From Mastigias papua (taxonomy: Eukaryota; Cnidaria; Scyphozoa; Rhizostomeae; Mastigiidae), in NCBI GenBank assembly GCA_964019165.1, contig OZ025271.1, positions 7,275,570-7,339,569 on the forward strand: 64,000 bases of DNA, given 5' to 3'. The notes below the pieces were generated by a model. The model saw only the letters and a program-made list of their open reading frames with translations, had not been told where the DNA came from and did no database searches. The position numbers were made by a program, and so were the translations under genes. This document shows, piece by piece, positions 52,373 through 64,000 of the stretch (position 1 is its first letter; each line of letters starts with the position of its first letter).

Positions 52373-53386
52373 CTAAATTGGGACAGGAAGTATTGCATGA
52401 AAACTCCAATAGCTAATAATAACTATAAACTACTTACGTTAAAGAGAAATATAATGTTGGGCGGGGGGGATCTTTTCACCTCATTTTGAACTGTGTACCA
52501 TCTAAGCGGTTTAGAATGAAAATCATTGGCGAATATTGGTTGATGAAATTATGGATATACTTTTTCCTTTCAATTAATGCAAAAAATATCACATGAGAAT
52601 TTCAATCAATATCATCACATACTTCGTAAATCCTGAAAATTGCCAGATGCCATTGGGTTTAGGTACGAATCAGAAAGAATAGAGAGAAGGGATCGGGAGA
52701 TAAAAGAAGAGAATGAAGGAAATGTAGATAATTCCAGACATCAAAATATTACAGTGGTCTTCAGTGCAAGCGGATGGACAAAACAATGTCAAAGCTTGGG
52801 TGTTCAAGGGAAGAAGTTAGTACAGCTTGAAGCCACTTTGCTAATGATTCTAAGGCTTCATTGCCATGGTACGTCATATGCCTGTATGCACGGACTATGT
52901 CCCTGCCTGTAGGGCAAAACAGTTTATATGACCAATCATTGATCACCATCAGTAAACTAGTAATTGACATTCAACATACTTTAGGTCGATATAACAGTTG
53001 ACATTCAACATACTCTAGGTCGAGAACCAAGCATCTGCCCTAAATTTCGAACTGGTATTAACGATTGTCTAGTAGCCTAAAAGGGAAAACACCACATGTC
53101 AATAAAGGTGGATGGTAATACTAAACACATTGGAAGTCACGAAAGAGCGTCTACGCAATAAATGTAATTGCACAGCGGTTAACTCCTCTACCACCTTTTA
53201 TACATCTTCAGCCAGCAAATAATTATTGCTGCCAAAAAGACACTTTGCCTATACAATGAATTAAATTGGTAATTACGTCATTGGAATAACAATAACTTAG
53301 ATAACATACCTCTTTGAAGGAAAATGAGATCCAAAGATCAAAATCACTGGTAACAATAGTGAATCGATAAAAAAATTGCAACATAC

Positions 53387-53428
53387 CATTGATGAAGGAC
53401 GATTCATTTCACTTGTGGTTGTAGGATT
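53387..53428 (-). CDS. Candidate small exon, NPTTTSEMNRPSSM
   Basis: 42 nt, phase 0 on both sides, acceptor TTCCTCGCTCAG and donor GTATGTTG. Ser/Thr/Pro-rich and probably disordered. Belongs with the neighbouring phase-0 mini-exons by spacing and phase. Confidence 0.4.
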
Positions 53429-53878
53429 CTGAGCGAGGAAAGCAATAAAGATTCTGAGCGAGGAAACCAATAAAAACACCTAATCAATAATGAAATGTCT
53501 ATAATGAACTATTGCTTAATACCGGTAACAACCAAACAAGGCTTATAATAATGCTCATAATAATGCTAAAAATATCAATTACACAAAGCTTGAAGTGTGC
53601 AACTGATGGTTTTGCGCCTGGAGCGGCATGCCCCCAAAGAGCACATTTAGCAAAGCAACTCTTGAGCGCCAGAACACACAGATGCAGGACACAGCTCAAG
53701 CAACAGATCCCCTTAGCACTAACTACTTCTAAGGGATTCATCAAGATTAGGTGTAGCAGCATGTCACTCTGACGTCATAAATTGCCATTTTATTATTATG
53801 ATGACGATGAGTTATTGAACTTATGTAATGATATCAGCAAATGACAAGCACATCTTTCAAAGACTCAAGCAAACTTAC

Positions 53879-53935
53879 TGTTGCTATTTGAGAAGGTCTT
53901 CCTGCAGATGGAAGAGAACTAGAAGTTGGAGCAGT
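53879..53935 (-). CDS. Candidate small exon, TAPTSSSLPSAGRPSQIAT
   Basis: 57 nt, phase 0 on both sides, acceptor TCTCTATCAG and donor GTAAGTTTG (near consensus). Ser/Pro-rich. With 53387-53428, 52310-52372 and 51757-51792 it makes a continuous frame of 66 codons including the stop. Upstream exons of this gene are uncertain; a donor at 55101 ends an open phase-0 stretch (PPELFEKDKRHY) that could precede it but lies in repetitive sequence. Confidence 0.4.
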
Positions 53936-55139
53936 CTGATAGAGAACAAGCAAAAATGTCAAAAAAACAACAGAACGAAAACAAACAAGCAATAAATCAT
54001 TAAATATTTATTAATCGCATTATTGAAACAATTACATTTCCGAATGGTGTAAATGATGATTCAGCAGTGACGTCATAATATGAGAAAAAGCGTACAAATA
54101 TGGGCAATATGCCCCAGGTACCAATGGGTAAGTTGCCCAAGGCCCTAAACATGAAAGTGCCCACAATTTTGAACTATCTCTTTTATTATTGTGACAGTTC
54201 TCCACCGTGACAAGTATATCCCATAGTGCACGATTTTCATGTTTACTGAGTCTTACAATGGCTAATCACCAAATTCAATATAACACTGCCGTGAAGTCTA
54301 TGCTTAATTAAGCATTCTTACACCAACAAAACCAATAATACCCAAAACCATTCATGATCGCAGATGAAACTGCATAAAATAACACTAAGCAATCTGTAAA
54401 GGTGTTATACAAGTATAAGAAGATTTAAAATATGACGTCATTCCTTTGGATTTATTCAAAATATTCTGAAATTCGGTTAACTAGAACATTCGTCTCCCAT
54501 GAGAATCTCCAATTTCCAGTCTCCCATGAGAATCCGACAGAACGGGTTTCTATTGTACTTGATTTTTGCAATGTTTAGGTCCTACTTGACAATATCACAC
54601 TTGATTACGTCATACGTCTTCAAGTAATTAAATCCTATAAACTTGGCTTTGTCAAATTACAATTGCTTAACAAAATTAACTACTTCTCATTTCATGCTTT
54701 TTGATTCAACTCAATTTTCCTGCCAAGCAGTTTCACCATTAGCATTTTATTAGTTTACTATATTATTGCTAGCTTCTGATTAAAAACATTTCGTACCTTT
54801 AACCGTCAGTAAACAGTTCAAAGTATCATTTCTAGCTATGAGATAGGTTCAAGTATTTACAGAACATTTTTGAGGGCAAGGGATGGACAAATTGATTCAA
54901 GTCATTTTTTATTTTTGGAAGAAACCTTATCTATTGGTTATGTAGTGTACAGTGTCAAACATCAGAATTGGAAAGTTTCTCTAAAGCTATGGCCAAACGA
55001 CACGATTTTTCTCTCAACTTTTCACTGTACAAAAAATCTAGTAAAAACCCTAGTAGCTTGGCTACCTAAGTATACAGCTGTATAGCATATATCTTCCTTA
55101 CGTAGTGTCTCTTATCTTTCTCAAAAAGTTCTGGTGGAT

Positions 55140-55850
55140 TATGAAGTTGTATAGCCTGGTATTGCAGTTTGGCCGGTTTCTTGACTTTTGTATAGTTTGC
55201 GCATGCCTACTTTATCATTTTTCTAAGCTTTCTTTGTGATTGTTGAGAATTTTGTAAATGCGCGGTTTCAAGGTATTAGAAAATGGTGTAATTTTTTAGA
55301 GAGAACTGTATAACCATTTGACTTCAACACTAAACATTGGAAGATTTTTAGTATACAACATTAGAGCAAAAGTCAAAGGTCTAATAGATTCGCCGTAGCT
55401 TACGATGCAGCTGCTAAATGCTAAAATTACAAATATTGATTCTCTGTCAATTATTACCGAGGTCTTAAAGTATAGGGCCATTATGTCATTGGGAGTCAAA
55501 CTTCCACTTTCAGGGTTTTATGTTTTCAGTTTGGACGCTTTCTCGACTGTTGCATAGTTCGCTTCATCATTTTTTCTGAGCGTTCTTAACGATTATTGAG
55601 AAATTTCTGAATGCATGGCTTCAAGATATTGGAGAATCGTCTAAGTTGTAGAAAAAACTATTCAGCCGTTTGGCCACAATACTATACATCACCAGATTTC
55701 TGATATACAAAGGTAGAGCAAAAGTCAATTACAAAAAAATTACAAATACTGATTTTCTTTCAATTATTACCGAGGTCTTATAGGAGTTGCCATTGTAATA
55801 TATTGAGTTACATTTCAACTTTCATGGCTTCATGGTTTTACCGCATGGAT
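55140..55850. repeat. Diverged tandem repeat, about 368-bp period
   Basis: Two units aligned on CAGTTTGG(C/A)CG(G/C)TTTCT, AATTATTACCGAGGTCTTA and AGAGCAAAAGTCAA words, with a third partial start near 55824. The segment partly overlaps a minus-strand open stretch with a good donor at 55101. Confidence 0.6.
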
Positions 55851-56379
55851 AGAAAAACTATTTTGTGGAAAAAGTTCTTATTGTTTCGTATTGCAAAAAG
55901 CAATTTTGAAGTACAATGTTAAGATGCATGCTTAATATTAGTGTGCACTGCTAATTAACTTTTGCAGTGAAAGGATGGTTTTGTGCAATGACAAAGTACT
56001 GAGCTGCTAAAAAGTGCATTTGCAAATCACATCACCATTGGGCCAAAAAGTTATTTGATTGCAATTTTATTGCAAAATCGATAGAATTTCGTTAATCAAT
56101 GGCCAACCAGTGGCAATCAAAAATCGATCTCCAATCAATAATAATCACTAATCAAAGTTCATTCTATTTAATTTGCGAAGGGCAACGAAAGATCTGGTGA
56201 AGTCCTCCTTCACATATCCTCGTTTCAGTAATGTTTGAAGCAATAAATTTCTTTATTCACTAATTAATTCAAGATTAGAATGCACAATGTTAAATAAAAC
56301 ATACATTTGTCTACAAAAGTATCTGTATACTACCAATAAGATTTTTAGTGTGAGATCACCGACACTTTATAAATTTTAT

Positions 56380-59300
56380 GTGGAACACACCAATGTCTGC
56401 TAAGCTTAAATCCTAATAAACATATGATTCTACCTAAATAATATTTAGTCGTTATAGCTTCATTTATTTCAAAAGCTCAATTGAATTTGCCTAGCAACAT
56501 TTGTGTGACTATTTTCAAACATAGTATGACGTGAAATGATATCAAACTGGATAATAGTGTAACAAATTTAAACAGAATTACCTGCATTAGTCTGATCATT
56601 CATCTAATCATAGTAGGAGTCAGCAAAACTCTGGCCGATCAGCGATGATAATGATTCGTATTTCTCGAAGAGAGATTCCTAAACTGAGAATTCAGACAAG
56701 ACCATCCTTCTTTTAGGCCGCCATGGGCGCACTTCAAATGTTAACTTGTATGCGTCTCTTGCTTGTCATAATCATCTAGTTTTATGGAACATATTTTCAT
56801 CGCAAACAAAAGTGATACTTTCTTTTACAAAATTAATGTAGACGATTACTAGGCCAAGATTTCGTAATGCATCTGTGATTTGATGTGATTGCTCAAGGTC
56901 TCATGATGCATTGATTTGTTGGTTAGCTTAGCAAACAATTCTTCTATTGTCTGTTGGGAATTGAATTTCAAATAGCTATTATGTATTAATTCCCACTAGC
57001 TTTCTCCATTTCAATTGTTTTAATCACTCCTGTTAAGCAATGTGTAAACACTGTGAACATTATCTCTAACAACGCCATAGCACTTTTAAGGAAATTCCAC
57101 TAGTTGAGAGATTTCTCAAATGGCCAACAAAAACTAGCAAGCTTTGTGGCCACGCTCGTTAGACACATTTAGAAATTAGAGAGAATTAATTCCCCTTCAC
57201 AAGGATAAACTCACAGTAAATTTTTACATAATGCTAGAACAATCTTCATGTTTACCAGTCTCAGCTTGCAATACTGGAAAAGGCATAGAGCCTATTGGAG
57301 GCTGTTCGGTAGTAGTTAACGTGCTCTACAAATACCATGAAAAATGCCAAACATTGTTGGTTTATATGCTTCCCAAGGGGTAGGCTAAACGCCTCCAATA
57401 ATGTGTTTCATCATCAGCATGTCAAAAACACACAATCAGTACCAAACGTTTTTGGAATACCCTTTGACTACACCATGTTTTATGGCGATTATGAGATTTA
57501 GGTGAAGCACGATGGACTATGCCCTTCCTAGTCCCAAGAACAAAGTTGAACTCGCGGTTGTGTTACCTGACAGTTGTGTGAAAGCTATGCGACTTATTTA
57601 CTGCGCGTAACAACTGTATAAATCACCATTGCTTGCAAGAGGAGAGGGGAATGCTAACAGCACCGGACAAAATACCATAAGTGTTTCAATGATTTGTGGA
57701 ATTGATTCGAGATTTGTTTGCTTTGTAGGACTTTGTTTGGTAACTTAGCTAAACATGCTTACAACATTTTTTAGCATTACCTACAAGTTAGAGGACCATA
57801 TCTCATTTAAATCTCACTTTAAAATCCCAAATTAAAATCAATATCGTTGATTGAAATAACACTTCATCCATCATATTCGAACAATGCCTAACAAATCAGA
57901 ACACGTTGACTAATCGCTACTAGCAAACGCCGGCCAATATTGTTGTATATTGTAGAATGAAATGTTGGCAGCGTTTAGCAGTAACTGCGTCATCATTTTC
58001 TCATTTGCAATAGTACGGTTAAATAGAATTTACTCCTTCTTATTGCAGCCTTTCACAGAGTACGAAAATCGAGAGTATTCCAGCAAGTAATAAAGTCTGC
58101 ATTCTTGTTCCATTGTTTGAGCTTAATAGCAAATGAAGATCTCTCATGTACATGAGTTTTCTTCCTCTCTCTCATATTATTTGCTTCCTTGGATATAAGT
58201 ATATATTCTTTGTTTAATACTTTGACACTTTGGCTTCTAAACTCAAGTGACAATGTTCAAAGTTGAACAGGTTAGATATTACTGCGCCAACACACAAGCC
58301 ATGCAATGACTAACCAAAAAACCACGTATAATATTTGAAAATTTGAACCTGTAAAGAATAATTTTAATATATCATATTTAACTCAAGGCCATCAATCTCA
58401 GACACACAACTTTAGCATCGTAAAAAGTGTGTTCACCCAAACCTTCACTGAAGTATTCGATATTGAGAATCAATGAAACACTATTGAGCACAACAGTAAA
58501 TGATAGAGGGATAAAAGAATACAAATACTGGATGAAGACAAGAAGACAATAAATACTTCATATTGAAGAATAATGACATAATTCAAAAGATAAACGCAGT
58601 TTCATGAAAATATAAAAATATCAAGATTCCTTTACAATAAAGTATGTAAAGCACCCACTCTCTCTAAGACAAAGTATCATAAATCTAGCGACAAATCTGT
58701 TGACTTATTAAAATCATTCAAAATGACGATACTAATGTCTCTAAACTCCCGTGATTCTATGAGTTGGTTATCAAAGATCTTGTTGATGACAATACACTCA
58801 AAACCGTTGTATTAAATTCTGAATCCTAATACTAAATGCATTAATGCCTGCAGCCTAATTTCTACCTAATCAAAAGGCAGATGCTGTATACCATTTGGCC
58901 TTTGACGTTTTCTTGAATTTTCCAGATAGGCAATATCACTTAGTTTGAACTGGTGAAATTATGGGCCTATTTCGGAACCAAAGTGCCGATTCATATTACA
59001 CTCTAAAATTTCTTATTTCTCTCTGTTTGATGATTATAGCATCTGATACCCCATACAGTGTTCAATTGACGCGTAAAAAGTAAATTAATTTTACTGGTCA
59101 GCTTTTGGGTTCTATATCGGTGACTACCACACTGAAAGAAGCCTCACTTCCAACTTTTGTGTTACATCCTAGAATTTCATACGTTATCCCTGCACTTGAG
59201 CTGAGATATAACTGAGTCTCCAAATGTAACATTATGATGTCATGTAACTGATTATTACTCAACTGTCAGGGAGGGAAGGGGCTTCGACCACATCAGAGCA

Positions 59301-59570
59301 ATGAATCATTGCAAGGGGATGAATGGTGTCAAAAGTAATTTTTACCTACTTCAATACACACACAAAATGAAAAATTAACGGTGAGTTACTTTTATGTCTA
59401 AGAATAAAATATATACATAAACTATCTAAACTCCGTTGAGATATGTCCTACTCAGCAAAAAGCAACTAATATTTCAATAAACAACTGGTAGTCCTTCAAA
59501 GGCAACATTGTGAAAATCGCTTATTTCTTTCTGTCGATATCTTTCAAGAAAAACCTGAAAACACAGATAG
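56380..59570 (-). repeat. Paralogous block B
   Basis: Partner of block A (49130-51800), about 3.2 kb. It keeps the ATG-plus-seven-codon exon with its donor (56582-56603), but the acceptor equivalent to 49115 is changed to AC, so it may be a decayed copy of the same gene segment. Confidence 0.6.
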
Positions 59571-60745
59571 ACAGTTCCTCATTCAGTGCTATTAATCTCT
59601 GGTCTTTGTCGTTCTTTCATTATATTTTTCTGAATATCACTCAACCAACATCGCTTACGTCTTCTTCTGTTCGTCCGCCATGATGAGCACCTGCAAATGT
59701 CAATAAGAGATTTATCAACTAAATCGAGGCTGCAAGAGACAAACCGAAAGCCTAGTCTACTTAAAACACAGAGATATGACTTAAAACACAGAGATATGAC
59801 TTAAAAAATTAACGCTGTTGGTCCCGATGGTTTCAAATTGTTCCTTGGGCAGTGCAAAAGTGGTAGGGCTGTAAAGCTGTACCTCCTCCTTTTCTCCTAA
59901 GCATCTAGGAATCTCAAGTGGACATCTCAGCATGATCAATAGCTAAGAGTAAACATTGGTAATATAATGAACCAATGGAATTCACTGCCCAACAATGTTA
60001 TAACCTAAATCCGCCATTCTAGAGCGCACTTTCTAGCTCTCAGGGGCGTGGCCCCCAAAATTCACACCATGTAGTTCTTGCACTCTTCTTTATTTACTCT
60101 TGCAACACTACTGATTATAACGATCTTTCAATTAACCATGAAAATGTTAAAAAGTAGGACAGCATTTACCAACCGTAACGACAGACAAGCTGGTTCAAGG
60201 GATACCCGCTGTTCTTGTAGCATGCAACAGCGAAGTATGACATTGCCCCCAATAAGGGTTGCCTGAGATTTATACTGTCATGGAATAATTTTGTAAAGAA
60301 CCTAGCGGTCAGAAGAGAGACAATATTACCTTTGGGACGATCGTTGAGACTTTAGCCCATCCATAAAACAACAAAGTTCATTGACATTTACTGTAGTTGT
60401 AGACCTTCTTTAGGCAACGCTTAAAAGTTTTATTCAACGCAAAGAGAAGAGTTAGACGAACAAGTGATAGCAAGAGCCATATAACTGTCCTTGTTACATT
60501 TTTTCTAAAGAAACCTTTAGGCAAGTATTGCTTACCCACTAGCAGACAGCTGGCAAATTCATATGCATAAAACGAATTCTAAACAGAATAAATATCCCCG
60601 TGTCCTTAAAAACAATAGCCTATAAAGCATTGATCCAGTACTGAAATTTAACAGTACCTTTGTAAAATAAGCTAATATCATCTCAAGAATCTGGGTGTAA
60701 CTAAAGTGACTGTCTCGATATGTCCCATTGACTTCATATCGAAAT

Positions 60746-60932
60746 ATCATAGCCGCGAAATGTTTGAGAGCTCTGATCAGGTCTATTTTCTGTTAACCTA
60801 ATTGAACAATCATCATGCAGGATTCTGACTACACATGCTAAGACTAGGTCCATTATGTATGATGATTGGTCAATTAGGTTGGAAGAACATAGACCTGATC
60901 AGTACTCTCAAACCGCTGGCAGCTATGCCTAT
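60746..60932. repeat. Large imperfect hairpin (foldback or MITE)
   Basis: Two arms of about 75 bp, 60746-60819 and 60856-60932, are inverted copies with about 85-90% identity by eye, sharing TTTGAGAG, CTGATCAGGTCTAT, AACCTAATTGA and CAATCATCAT, and separated by a loop of about 36 bp. It looks like a palindromic transposon remnant. Confidence 0.7.
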
Positions 60933-63900
60933 CGAAATACAACGGAGGTAATGATACTGAGAGGAAACAAGCTGTAATCCGAAGAAAAACTCATTCATAA
61001 GCATTAACAGCGAAGCTCTAAATTTAAATTTACTGCATATATCGATTAAAATCAGCATTTTCTATCATGTAATATACTTAAATGGCGATAGGCAACAGCA
61101 GCAGCAGCTTTAAATGTGCAGTAACTTCTTATTGTATTTGTGCTTATAAAAAATCTTAATGCTGTACGTCAAATGGTCCTCTCTACAATGGTGTCTGATG
61201 TTAACTTGATCCTAAGATCTGACCTGGCTGTTAAATTGGTAACTGGAGATTAACAACGTCACAGGGGTGGGTAATATATGTTACCTGATTTCCATATAAT
61301 ACATAAATTAATCTAAAGATTCTATATAGAATAATTTGTTGTACAAAGTGTCACTTTTAAAGAAGAGATAAATTCTTCCAATTTTCAGTTGCAACTAGTT
61401 GACTAGGCCTAATCCCAGAACAAAAAGAACGATTGCTTACAAACCAGGCTGGCTGCGAACAAATTCAACTATTTAATCAGTAAAATATCTTGACCGATTT
61501 CGACAGGTCCATGGAGAGAGGGTCAGGGGGTAGGTTATACCGGACCACGAGCCTGAGTGGGGCCATAAAAGCCTATGGAATGAACCTTAAGTGGCATTTA
61601 CATTCTACCGTGATGCAATCAGGGCACGTTTCTTCCGAGGCTCCGCATAAGCTATCGGATGTGTACTATGGACGCAAAGTGCAACTCGTTGGTTTGAATT
61701 TACTAGTATCCAGCTAAGCTACAACTTACTTACTATTGACATGATATATGACATGGCTCATTAATTAACAGTTGGCAAAAATGTTCAAACATGTAACAAA
61801 AGATACAAAGATAGTCCAACAATCTACACTACAAAATACAAATGATTGTAAAAGAGAGATGGTTAAAATTACCATAAGGTATGTACAAAAACTACACAGT
61901 TCGCACGTGGATGATTTACAACTTCATGGTTTTATCATTCTTTCTAAAAACTTCGGTGACGTGCGACTATTTATCTCAGTAGGAAGTGTATTACAGAGGA
62001 AATGAAGATGCTGCAATCGTTAGAAAGCTTTGAAAAGTGACAGTAGATGCACAAAGTCCAGTAGCATTTAAATCTCAATTAAAACAATATCGACAATTGA
62101 TGCCAGGGAATAGCAAAGTCTGAATCTGATTCATTTTGTGTATCTGTACTTAAAAACGTGCGGGTTTGTAACTCGGGCATATCTGTATAGTGAAGTTAAG
62201 TCCTCAAAAGTAACACAAACCAACATGTACAGCACTCGGATAGGTTTCTAGGATTTAGTGCTTGGTACGCTCTATGTGCAATTGGAAGAAAACAACCACA
62301 CCCATTCTTTCATAAAACAATTATTTATACACATTTTGTAGGTTAGTCCCTGATTGATGTTCACTGACTGATGCTACAGTTTCACTCATTGTTCTACTGA
62401 AAACAACCCCGATTAGAGAAATTTCTCCGTTTCAGGTACCTAACAGATCCAATTGTGAATGGGACGGAAAAATTTGCCAATATGCAGTTGCTGAGTAAGA
62501 GGGTAATAAAATTACTAAGTGTGATTACACATGGATGCAACTGAGTATGGACTAAGTCAATCATTGAAGTTCAATCTCCTTGTTATATGACAACGAAAAT
62601 GTCACTCGTTGGAGACTCAAATGAGGTAAGTAGCTGTAGGATTCTGCTACAAAGCAGATTGGCAATGGTTGCGTTGTAAGAAGTATCAAGTAATTCATCC
62701 ATTGGTAGATAATAGTTCGAGTTTCTTAGGCCCGTAAAGAACTGAACACGGACTGAGGGAAGGGGGGGGGGGGTTAAATGGTGAGCGTAGTTGGAGCGCC
62801 AGCAGTCGAAAAACTTCACAAATAGCTTTTATGACATTGTTCGACGCATTCAATTCACCACATATCAAAAAAGTACGTTTCGCTCCGTCCTGCTTGGCAG
62901 TCAAACGGAGGAGATGCATTCTTCCAATCTACTAACATCAATCAGGTGACCGTGTACCAATGAGGTATATAGTTCAGTCTATCGAAATTGCTCACATTGT
63001 TAATATGACGTGCCGAAAACTTTCCAGTAAGTGTTTCAAACGGTTCTCAATAAATAAACCATAGAAATACTGGATTTTAGTTTATGTACCAGATTTACAT
63101 GCTTCAGAATCACATTCTGCTATGCAGTGAAAACGGCTACTCAGGGCTCGTGCAGGATGTTGGCAATTCAAGGAGTTTTCAAGGACTATTCAAGGACTAA
63201 AATAAAAATTTTCAAGGATCTTTAAATTAATAGACCTTTGTGGGTATTTCATGTCTTCTGAAAAAGCTCAAACAAATACTACGAATTAATACACATTCCT
63301 AGTGTATGTACATAGAGCTACAAAAGTAATAATTTAATGTTTGTATTGAATTTGGACTCTGAGATTTATCAAAAGTGTGAGAATGATTTTAAAGTTAACA
63401 ATGCTTCAAACTCTGGTCCTTGCAAATGAAACAAGACGAAAATTCTTCTATTCTGAACTTGCCAAAGTCATTTTATTGCGCACTGCTATATGGCTGTTTG
63501 GTATGTTTTACCTAAACAGAAAACGTGATTTTTCCAAGGGTATCAAAATGTGAAGCAGATGAAAAAATACGTATATATAGTAATAACATTCAACATTTCA
63601 TAGAGCACGAAAAAGGTAGCTAAAATTTGAAAAATTATGCTAGAGACTTCAAAATTGGAGCATTTACGTAATTTGCTGGGTAATCTGCTTTCAGTAGGAA
63701 ACTTATAGGTCCAAGTTGCCAAGTGTTGACCATGTGACTCGATCCTAGAAGCCATGGGTCAGTCTGTTATTGCTCAAAACAGAAATTCTAGACTTCTCTT
63801 CGAGTTTCCTGCTGAAGGAATTTGCTGTCTACAAAACTACAAGTTGCAACTTTGTGGCAAAAACATCACTCTGGAACAATAAGTACACAATATGAAATAC

Positions 63901-64000
63901 ATATACACATTCATGGTATCATGTAACATTCCACTCGGCATTTTGTCTTGTAGGATCATTTTGAGTATATTGCCAAGAATCTAGGTTAAGTACAATCTGT
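60933..64000. other. No supported gene
   Basis: Short frames only. A 14-bp poly-G run lies near 62762, and repeated TTCAAGGAC words lie near 63170-63220. No recognised exon, RNA gene or transposon. Confidence 0.35.

Noticed and set aside
55102..55208. Exon ending PPELFEKDKRHY with donor GTAAGG
   Set aside because: The donor and phase fit the mini-exon chain, but no proper acceptor is visible and the segment belongs to a diverged tandem repeat whose other copy is not open.
59661..59692. Start exon MADEQKK at the edge of block B
   Set aside because: It has an acceptor, an ATG and a donor, but in the ATG frame the next exon stops after ten codons; another phase reads through, so the coding assignment is undecided.

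Overview
The window reads as nuclear DNA of an invertebrate animal, possibly marine. It is AT-rich, has GT-AG introns, and is crowded with eukaryotic retroelements, DNA transposons and microsatellites. The phylum cannot be fixed from the sequence.

Main host gene: the minus strand from about 41.9 kb down to 13.4 kb carries most of UBE2O, the large E2/E3 hybrid ubiquitin-conjugating enzyme. I could place 14 exons, all with GT-AG junctions and agreeing phases, covering conserved region CR1, CR2, CR3, the variable linker, the UBC fold with its catalytic cysteine, and the C-terminal tail with its stop. The N-terminal exon or exons were not found. One exon (31800-31933) has an exact 8-bp tandem duplication that breaks the frame. 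With a single copy of the 8-mer the summed exons equal 853 codons including the stop, so the lesion is specific and easy to test.

Mobile elements inside the gene: the intron between the last two UBC exons holds a full-length BEL/Pao LTR retrotransposon (14730-21502) with two 520-bp LTRs that look identical, a single 1900-codon gag-pol frame and a target-site duplication. This is a young and probably competent copy, beside a truncated LINE. The UBE2O introns also hold a pogo-type MITE, other MITEs, tRNA-derived SINE units and long (TA)n tracts.

Penelope-type nest (about 37.3-41.7 kb): (TA)n tracts separate several modules: a tandem 245-bp tRNA-like unit, a 5'-truncated Penelope-like reverse transcriptase with an in-frame loss where the GIY-YIG core is expected, two direct copies and one inverted relic of its 3' module, and a 1.03-kb TIR element nested within. 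The 3' modules contain type I hammerhead ribozyme folds; the copy at 41255-41297 keeps all core bases.

Flanks: 0.7-7.2 kb carries a dispersed 1.6-kb direct repeat and no genes I can support. From 42 to 64 kb there is a dead PIF/Harbinger transposase, minisatellites, a (CAT)n run, two diverged paralogous blocks about 7.3 kb apart, and a series of very small minus-strand exons that probably belong to one or two unidentified genes.
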